DNA of 20,687 bases from assembly GCA_013153235.1 (NCBI GenBank), contig JAADEU010000089.1, positions 1 to 20,687 on the forward strand, written 5' to 3'. Shown here piece by piece: positions 15,619-20,687 of this stretch. This stretch comes from Aquificota bacterium (GTDB lineage Bacteria > Aquificota > Aquificia > Aquificales > Hydrogenothermaceae). Position 1 is the first letter of the stretch; every line of letters starts with the position of its first letter. The notes beneath the pieces were generated by a model. The model made no database searches, had not been told where the DNA came from, and was given only the letters and a program-made list of their open reading frames with translations. The position numbers were made by a program, and so were the translations under genes.

Positions 15619-17589
15619 ATGGGAAGAAACTCCTTTTTGCTTGTTCCAGCAGGTTTTCTCACTGCGATGGTCCTGTCATGTGGAGGTGGTGGAGGCGATT
15701 CTTCCACATCATCCATTCTGACAGGTCAGTTTATCGACGCACCTGTTGCAGGTCTCGATTATAAAACATCATCAGGCATTTCAGGTACAACAAACAGTAA
15801 AGGGTATTTCAATTACAGAAAGGGTGACACGGTAGAGTTTTTAATCGGAGGCATAATACTGGGAGATGCAAAAGGCGATTCTGTAATAACTCCAACATCA
15901 CTCTACATAGATGAAATAAAGGACCCTGTTGTCCTACAAAACAAGGCTCTTACCATATCAGCCCTTTTACTTGCATTTGACACAGACCCTGCCGATGGTG
16001 TTATAACAATACCTGATTCTGTTAAAAAAGCCCTTGAAAACACCACCATAGACCTGGAAAGCACAGATCAGCTGAACATATCTGCAGATATTGATGGTGA
16101 TGGGGTGGAAGAAGACCTGGATCAGCTCATTCAGGATAAACAGGGTGAGGCTTCCCAGCATTATACCGATTCACTGTACCAGCTTGCTGTGGATTCCCTC
16201 CAGAGCCTGGACGGTAATACCGTTTACTTCCTAAACTATACAGATAATCTGGCATCCTGTAATACCTGTACATTATCCTTTAATGAAGAAGCTGGAACCA
16301 TTACATTTTCAAACTGCCAGAACCCTGAATCAAACGGTACAAACACATTAGAAAAAACCCCAACAGGGGTAAATCTTATAGATTCAGACGGTGACGTTCT
16401 GCCTGTGGTAATAGCAGACAGCGGGAAGATATGTATACTTGATGTGGACGACGGTAAAACTTACTGTGCCGTTAAAGGAAATCCACCTTCCGATTGCAGG
16501 TCTGATATATCGGATACTCCACCGGAAGATTTAAGGGACCTGGTGTACGGTAAAGTAATCAACGGCTCCCTCACGCCGGATACAAAAGTCAGAATAGTCC
16601 CTGATGCAAACTGGCAAGGAGATTACGACGGAATTGTTTGCTCCGTGAATCCATCAAATGGTGAATTTGGCCCTGCCTGTAAACTCTATACAGACAGGAA
16701 TCTGTTCAAAACAAGCCAGCAGTGCCAGGTTGTAGTTTTCGAGGATCTGAACGACAGCTGGAAATTTGAAAAAGAAGAGGAGTACACAGTAAAATTCGGT
16801 GCAGACATCAGTTGCAGTATTATAAGTAATTTTATTATCGATATAGGCAATAACAGCGCATATCCGGCAGATTCAGGCATACAAACCGGAGCAGTATCCA
16901 TTACAGATTTTGAAAATTTTGTTACCGCGGCCAATAATAAAAACATCTATCTGCTGGCAGGGGAATTTCAAATAAGGCAGCTGTCAGCTGATACAACAAA
17001 TAAACTTATCCGCTTTTCAGAGTTTACATTTGATAACTACACCGAACCGGCCTTTACACTCACATACTGGGAGGAAAACGGAACGGTTTATGTAAGAGAT
17101 ATCAATGGATCACCGGACGTTAAAAATCCTGCAACCTTTAAATACCAGGATAAGATTCTGTGCATAGAAGAATACGGCGTTGTATCAGATACTTCTTACA
17201 TCCACTCCTGTATAGTAAATCCATCTCAGACACCTATTGTTGAGCAGGGAGCATCCACAGTTGAAAATACTATTGAAGGAACTTGGATAGAATACAGGTT
17301 AAGCGGTGAGCAAGGGTTATGTCTAAGGTTTGAAAATGGAACTGTTTATTTCTACGAGTACAGTACAGGCCAGTCAGGTTCGACCTCTTATAATACCCAA
17401 TCTGTAACCATCAATGGCAGAACTATCACTGCAGTGGTTATAAACACAGGTGAAGAGGATATAAATATTTTCCCTCTCTTCTACGACGGAAACAGTATCT
17501 ACTATTACATCATGTGGTTTGATGCAAATACAGAAAATCTAAAAGACGCAGCACTCAGAAAACTTGTCCCAACCTCAACCTGCCCTTAA
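15619..17589 (+). CDS. Large cysteine-rich lipoprotein of unknown function
   Basis: 656 residues. The N-terminal signal ends in lipobox VLSC (Cys21) followed by GGGGGDSSTSS, a typical flexible lipoprotein tether. Residues about 35-82 match a beta-sandwich repeat known from surface lipoproteins (FIDAPVAGLDY, GTTNSKGYFNYRKGD, EFLIGGIILG). DIDGDGVEED (157-166) looks like a calcium-binding loop. The rest is Asn/Thr/Asp-rich and beta-like, with no enzyme motif I recognise. After Cys21 there are 14 Cys, an even number spread in pairs from about 215 to the C-terminus, so up to seven disulfides outside the cytoplasm. A strong ribosome site (GGGGGAGG) precedes the ATG. It is a single gene with its own terminator. 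Confidence 0.85.
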   Translation: MGRNSFLLVPAGFLTAMVLSCGGGGGDSSTSSILTGQFIDAPVAGLDYKTSSGISGTTNSKGYFNYRKGDTVEFLIGGIILGDAKGDSVITPTSLYIDEIKDPVVLQNKALTISALLLAFDTDPADGVITIPDSVKKALENTTIDLESTDQLNISADIDGDGVEEDLDQLIQDKQGEASQHYTDSLYQLAVDSLQSLDGNTVYFLNYTDNLASCNTCTLSFNEEAGTITFSNCQNPESNGTNTLEKTPTGVNLIDSDGDVLPVVIADSGKICILDVDDGKTYCAVKGNPPSDCRSDISDTPPEDLRDLVYGKVINGSLTPDTKVRIVPDANWQGDYDGIVCSVNPSNGEFGPACKLYTDRNLFKTSQQCQVVVFEDLNDSWKFEKEEEYTVKFGADISCSIISNFIIDIGNNSAYPADSGIQTGAVSITDFENFVTAANNKNIYLLAGEFQIRQLSADTTNKLIRFSEFTFDNYTEPAFTLTYWEENGTVYVRDINGSPDVKNPATFKYQDKILCIEEYGVVSDTSYIHSCIVNPSQTPIVEQGASTVENTIEGTWIEYRLSGEQGLCLRFENGTVYFYEYSTGQSGSTSYNTQSVTINGRTITAVVINTGEEDINIFPLFYDGNSIYYYIMWFDANTENLKDAALRKLVPTSTCP

Positions 17590-17612
17590 CCTGCCTGACA
17601 CTATCTTTATCT

Positions 17613-17639
17613 GGGGGGCTAAATACCCCCTCTTTTTTT
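17613..17639 (+). terminator. Rho-independent terminator of the lipoprotein gene
   Basis: A run of G (17613-17618) pairs with CCCCC (17626-17630) around a short CTAAATA loop, followed by TC and seven T (17633-17639). It lies 24 bases after the lipoprotein stop codon. Confidence 0.85.
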
Positions 17640-17671
17640 CAAAAAATCACCCATTTCCCTCCGTGCAAATG

Positions 17672-17677
17672 TATAAT
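17672..17677 (+). promoter_or_regulatory. -10 element of the YjbQ gene
   Basis: A perfect TATAAT between the terminator and the YjbQ gene predicts a start near 17684 and a leader of about 24 bases. No good -35 stands 17 bases upstream. Confidence 0.5.
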
Positions 17678-17707
17678 TTTCTAAACCAGAAAAAATGGAG
17701 GGACAGT

Positions 17708-18106
17708 ATGTTCAAATATATTGAAGTGGTTACCCAGAAAAGAACACACTTTGAAGACATTACAGATGAAGTTCAGGAAGTTATTGATGAGAGCGGTATC
17801 ACAGATGGAATATGTTATCTCTACGTTCCTCATACTACAGCTGGCATATTCATAAATGAAAATGCAGACCCGGATGTGAAGTGGGACATAGAACAGACGC
17901 TGGACAAACTGATACCCTGGGAAAACGGGTACAGACACATAGAGGGAAATGCTGCAGCCCACATAAAATCTGTACTTGTTGGAACAAATACATTTATCCC
18001 AATCAAAAATGGCAGACTTATGCTCGGAACATGGCAGGGCATATTTTTTGCGGAGTTTGACGGTCCACGGACAAGGAAGGTTATTGTAAAAATCATAGAA
18101 GGGTAG
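17708..18106 (+). CDS. YjbQ/UPF0047-family protein
   Basis: 132 residues, a complete single-domain UPF0047 protein. Family signatures: VPHTTAGIFINENADPDV with His42, the HIEGNAAAHIKS segment with His77 and His85, LGTWQGIFFAEFDGPR near the C-terminus. These conserved His and acidic residues form a metal-binding pocket in solved structures; weak thiamine-phosphate-synthase activity has been reported for members, but the physiological role is not settled. The ATG at 17708 is fixed by GGAGGG five bases upstream; the reading frame stays open further left, across the terminator, but that part is not translated. Monocistronic or weakly linked to dnaX, 59 bases away. Confidence 0.93.
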   Translation: MFKYIEVVTQKRTHFEDITDEVQEVIDESGITDGICYLYVPHTTAGIFINENADPDVKWDIEQTLDKLIPWENGYRHIEGNAAAHIKSVLVGTNTFIPIKNGRLMLGTWQGIFFAEFDGPRTRKVIVKIIEG

Positions 18107-18165
18107 ATTTAATAAATAAAATGCCTAAAATAATTAGTTAAATGACTGGAATATGAGGATTTTTA

Positions 18166-19608
18166 ATGACATACGAAAACTTTGCAAGGAAGTACAGACC
18201 TAAAACTTTCAAAGAGGTTGTCGGTCAGGAAGCTGTTGTAAAGACCCTTTCCAACGCCATAAAGCTGAACAGACTGTCCCATGCTTACATTTTTGCAGGT
18301 TCCAGAGGTCTTGGAAAAACAACAATAGCAAGAATCATAACAAAATGCCTTAACTGTGAAAAAGGAATCACCGACAGTCCCTGTGGGAAGTGTGAAAACT
18401 GTCTTGAGATTGAAAAAGGCTCATTCCCAGATATGTATGAGATAGATGCCGCTTCCAACAGGGGAATAGATGATATCAGAGCCCTGAGGGACAATGTTAC
18501 CTACGCACCAATAAAGGGAAGATACAAGGTTTACATAATAGATGAAGCACATATGCTTACAAGGGAAGCATTTAACGCACTTTTAAAAACCCTTGAAGAA
18601 CCTCCCCCACATAATCTGTTTATCCTTGCCACAACAGAGCTACACAGAATCCCCGATACAATAAGGTCCAGATGTCAGACGTTTATATTCCGTCCCCCTT
18701 CAAAATCCCAGATAACACAGTATCTGAAAAGGATACTGGAGGCGGAAAAAATACCCTACGAGGAGGAAGCCCTTTCCCTTATAGCAGAGGCCAGTGAAGG
18801 TGGTGTCAGGGATGCCGCAAGTCTGCTGGACCAGGCTGTTATATATGGCGGTGGAGAGGTTAGAAAGCAGTCCACAGAAGAGATGCTGGGAATCGTCCCA
18901 GAGGAGATAATAAAGGAGTTCCTCTTCTATATCAGGGAAAAGAACCTCAAAGAAGCCGTTAAAGTTATTGAAAAGCTGGACAGAGAAGGATTTGACCTTA
19001 CTGTGTTCTGGAACCAGATTCTGGACAGGATACATAATGCACTGCTGAATCTGACCCTTGAAGAGGGTTCTGCAGAACCTTTTGGAAAGGAGGATATAGA
19101 GCTTCTTATATACACAGGTGATATATTCAAAAAAGCCCTTATAGAATCCAGAAACTTCCACGACAAGAAGGATATATTCCAGCTTGCCGTTTTAAAGCTG
19201 AGATTTATGAAAAACCTCGTTCCCCTCAAAGAAATACTGGAAAAGGGTATAACGGTAAAACAGCCACAGGAAACCTCCCAGACAAAAGAAGAAAAAACAC
19301 CAGAGGTTTTTGACATACAGAAGGCAATACTGAAAATAGGCAGAGAAGCAGGGGGTATAATAGCCGGTGCACTTAAAAAATCCGGTATAAAAGAGGAAAA
19401 TGACAGGTTTGTGATTACAGTTGATAGAAATCTGGCAGACATACTGAAGGATAAAATAGATATAATAAGTAAACATTTTCCCAAGCCTGTAACCATCGAG
19501 GAGATAGAAATCAAGCAGGAAAAGAAAAAACCTAAAAAACGGGATGAATCGGTGGATAAGGTACTTGAACTATTTCAGGGAAAAATAATCAGCTACGAGG
19601 AGGAGTAA
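18166..19608 (+). CDS. dnaX: DNA polymerase III subunit gamma/tau
   Basis: DnaX is the ATPase of the clamp loader that places the sliding clamp on primed DNA. Of 480 residues, the first 370 or so are the clamp-loader core: Walker A GSRGLGKTT (45-53), zinc-binding Cys64, Cys73, Cys76 and Cys79, Walker B with DEAH (126-129), the SRC arginine-finger motif (168-170) and domain III. The remaining 110 residues are Lys/Glu-rich and shorter than the tau tail of E. coli (643 residues in total). Whether a separate tau-type contact to polymerase and helicase exists is unclear. ATG 18166 has GAGGA six bases upstream. It is first in a dnaX-ybaB-recR operon, a common bacterial arrangement. Confidence 0.96.
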   Translation: MTYENFARKYRPKTFKEVVGQEAVVKTLSNAIKLNRLSHAYIFAGSRGLGKTTIARIITKCLNCEKGITDSPCGKCENCLEIEKGSFPDMYEIDAASNRGIDDIRALRDNVTYAPIKGRYKVYIIDEAHMLTREAFNALLKTLEEPPPHNLFILATTELHRIPDTIRSRCQTFIFRPPSKSQITQYLKRILEAEKIPYEEEALSLIAEASEGGVRDAASLLDQAVIYGGGEVRKQSTEEMLGIVPEEIIKEFLFYIREKNLKEAVKVIEKLDREGFDLTVFWNQILDRIHNALLNLTLEEGSAEPFGKEDIELLIYTGDIFKKALIESRNFHDKKDIFQLAVLKLRFMKNLVPLKEILEKGITVKQPQETSQTKEEKTPEVFDIQKAILKIGREAGGIIAGALKKSGIKEENDRFVITVDRNLADILKDKIDIISKHFPKPVTIEEIEIKQEKKKPKKRDESVDKVLELFQGKIISYEEE

Positions 19609-19941
19609 ATGTTTAACCTGGGTAATTTAGGGGACATGATGAAGATGTTCAAAACGATGCAGGAAAATATGGAAAGGGCAAAACAGGAACTGAGGGATGA
19701 GGAGATTATCGTTGAGGTTGGAGGAGGAATGGTAAAACTGATAGTCAACGGTCTTGGTGAAGCAAAGGATGTTTTCATAGATAAAACCCTTCTGACTGAG
19801 GATAATCAGGAAATACTTCAGGACCTGCTGGTTGCTGCAATAAACGAGGCCAACGCAAGGTCAAAAGAGGTGATGTCACAGAAACTCTCCCAGGCTGCAG
19901 GTCTGCCAGGAAATATACCGGGGCTTAACAATCTACTTTGA
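19609..19941 (+). CDS. ybaB: Nucleoid-associated protein, YbaB/EbfC family
   Basis: 110 residues, the usual family length. It begins with the MFNLGNLGDMMKMFKTMQ type N-terminus, followed by the long dimerisation helix, the beta sheet (IIVEVGGGMVKLIVNGLGE, family motif with G-G-x-V/M) and the C-terminal helix ending in Gly/Pro/Asn-rich GLPGNIPGLNNLL. The protein is a dimeric tweezer that binds DNA and often lies between dnaX and recR. The ATG follows the dnaX TAA directly and uses the GAGGAGG in the last dnaX codons; the stop overlaps recR. Confidence 0.96.
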   Translation: MFNLGNLGDMMKMFKTMQENMERAKQELRDEEIIVEVGGGMVKLIVNGLGEAKDVFIDKTLLTEDNQEILQDLLVAAINEANARSKEVMSQKLSQAAGLPGNIPGLNNLL

Positions 19942-20543
19942 TGGAAAATATCATTCCTGAAGCTTTAAGGAAGGTAGTGGAGGAGGTTTCGTCCCTCCCT
20001 GGATACGGAGAGAAGTCTGCCCAGAGACTGGCCGTAAACATCCTCAACATGCCCCGTGGAGAGGCAATCCAGCTGATAAAGACATTTATGGAAATGCTGG
20101 AAAAGATTCATCCATGCAGGGAATGTGGTCTGTATACTGAGGAGGAACTGTGCCCTGTCTGCTCAGACGAAACAAGAGACAGAAGCACTATCTGCGTAGT
20201 AGAGGAAAGCTTCGATGCATTTGCCATCGAAAGAACAGGCAAGTTCAGGGGACTTTATCATGTACTTGGTGGAAGACTATCTCCGCTTGAAGAGATAACC
20301 GCAGAAGACCTGAATATAGAATCCCTGGTAGAGAGGGTCAAAAAAAACCCTACAAAAGAGGTAATCCTTGCCACAAACCCCACAGTTGAAGGGGAAGCCA
20401 CAGCCTCCTACATATATAACCTCCTGAAAAATATGGACATAACCATATCAAGGATAGCTTACGGACTACCATTCGGTGCCGTACTTGAGAATGCCGACGA
20501 CTTTACCCTGGCAAAGGCACTTGAACACAAAACCCCCATCTAA
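19941..20543 (+). CDS. recR: Recombination mediator RecR
   Basis: RecR acts with RecO (and RecF) to load RecA on single-stranded DNA at gaps. Its 200 residues show the family layout: helix-hairpin-helix LPGYGEKSAQRLA (19-31), zinc finger Cys59/Cys62/Cys71/Cys74, Toprim domain from about 82 (STICVVEES to YGLPFGAVLE) and a C-terminal Walker-B-like tail. The start is the ATG at 19941, overlapping the ybaB stop as TGATG, which favours re-initiation; a TTG one codon earlier is also in frame. No terminator is visible after its stop at 20543. Confidence 0.97.
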   Translation: MENIIPEALRKVVEEVSSLPGYGEKSAQRLAVNILNMPRGEAIQLIKTFMEMLEKIHPCRECGLYTEEELCPVCSDETRDRSTICVVEESFDAFAIERTGKFRGLYHVLGGRLSPLEEITAEDLNIESLVERVKKNPTKEVILATNPTVEGEATASYIYNLLKNMDITISRIAYGLPFGAVLENADDFTLAKALEHKTPI

Positions 20544-20595
20544 TCTGCCGGAAAATATTAAAACATTCATACCTTTTTGTTTTATCCTTCCCAAT

Positions 20596-20634
20596 GTGTT
20601 ATCATTTATATAACACTGTTATAAAAATAGGAGG
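20596..20634 (+). promoter_or_regulatory. Palindromic operator, -10 and ribosome site of the last gene
   Basis: TATAACA (20609-20615), C, TGTTATA (20617-20623) is a perfect 7-1-7 palindrome. A third copy of the half site, TGTTAT (20597-20602), lies 20 bases before the right arm and forms GTGTTAT/ATAACAC inverted arms with the left one. A candidate -10 TATAAA (20620-20625) overlaps the palindrome, so a bound protein would block the polymerase. AGGAGG (20629-20634) is 9 bases before the ATG. The Fur/Per-type 7-1-7 spacing is notable, though the half site is not the Fur or Per consensus. Confidence 0.5.
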
Positions 20635-20643
20635 TTTATCACT

Positions 20644-20687
20644 ATGGCAACCGCTACTGACAAAAGCATGAGGGAAATTCGCTGGCA
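20644..20687 (+). CDS. Probable 2-oxoacid:ferredoxin oxidoreductase gamma subunit, N-terminus only
   Basis: Cut by the window end after 14 full codons. The readable part is MATATDKSMREIRW, and the final CA can only complete a His or Gln codon. REIRWHGRGGQG is the typical start of gamma subunits of pyruvate synthase and related 2-oxoacid oxidoreductases, so His is expected next. Such enzymes make pyruvate from acetyl-CoA, CO2 and reduced ferredoxin in organisms using the reductive TCA cycle. A consensus AGGAGG and a palindromic operator precede it. The call rests on six residues and is therefore tentative. Confidence 0.5.
   Translation, partial: MATATDKSMREIRW

Noticed and set aside
17564..17707. 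Longer N-terminus for the YjbQ protein
   Set aside because: The open frame crosses the terminator and promoter, while the ATG at 17708 has a strong ribosome site and gives the normal family length.
20544..20600. Terminator after recR, or a repeat with 5770-5779 (TGCCGGAAA in both)
   Set aside because: No GC-rich hairpin precedes the T-rich stretch, and a 9-base match between two AT-rich spacers can arise by chance.
1..20687. tRNA, rRNA, SRP RNA, riboswitch or CRISPR array
   Set aside because: The spacers are all under about 170 bases and none shows the folds or regular repeats required.

Overview
The window reads as chromosome from a moderately AT-rich thermophilic bacterium, most likely of the Aquificota (Hydrogenothermaceae, Persephonella-like). 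This is inferred from the proteins rich in Lys, Glu and Ile, heavy AGA/AGG and ATA codon use, very tight packing, a DnaX of about 480 residues, and a truncated last gene that begins like the gamma subunit of pyruvate:ferredoxin oxidoreductase, a reductive TCA cycle enzyme. No database was searched, so the taxonomy is a guess from gene content. I see 22 protein genes, the last cut by the window end. There are no tRNA or rRNA genes, CRISPR arrays or insertion sequences, and no gene-free stretch over 300 bases.

Layout. At 1-124 there is a terminator of a gene to the left. An SDR dehydrogenase (-) and a tyrosine-recombinase-like protein (+) diverge from a 43-base spacer; the recombinase-like protein has lost its catalytic residues. 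A small CxxCxxCC protein (+) follows. It converges on the leftward operon kamA-like radical SAM > guaA > small acidic unknown protein. A GNAT acetyltransferase (+) overlaps tail to tail with the leftward operon PerR-type regulator > cytosolic sulfite-oxidase-fold molybdoprotein > M20 metallopeptidase. Pyruvate kinase (+) diverges from perR and meets a leftward envelope operon: BsuPI-like exported protein > RlpA-like lipoprotein > MurJ lipid II flippase. Then come der and a GT20 trehalose-phosphate-synthase-like enzyme (+), D-aminoacyl-tRNA deacylase dtd (-), a large cysteine-rich lipoprotein (+), a YjbQ/UPF0047 protein (+), the replication/repair cluster dnaX-ybaB-recR (+), and the start of the probable porG (+) behind a strong palindromic operator candidate.

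How the genes work together. Most are housekeeping: purine synthesis (GuaA), glycolysis (Pyk), ribosome assembly (Der), tRNA proofreading (Dtd), peptidoglycan synthesis and remodelling (MurJ, RlpA) and replication/repair (DnaX, YbaB, RecR). Overlapping stop/start codons link perR to the molybdoprotein gene, the three envelope genes to each other, and ybaB to recR, which points to translational coupling.

The least ordinary items are the recombinase-fold protein without catalytic Tyr, Arg I or either His; the GT20 enzyme lacking the N-terminal Arg that holds the glucose-6-phosphate phosphate in OtsA; the CxxCxxCC protein; the unknown protein behind guaA; the PerR/molybdoprotein/peptidase operon; and the 7-1-7 palindrome before the last gene. 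I found no convincing defence, secretion or biosynthetic system that is new as a whole.
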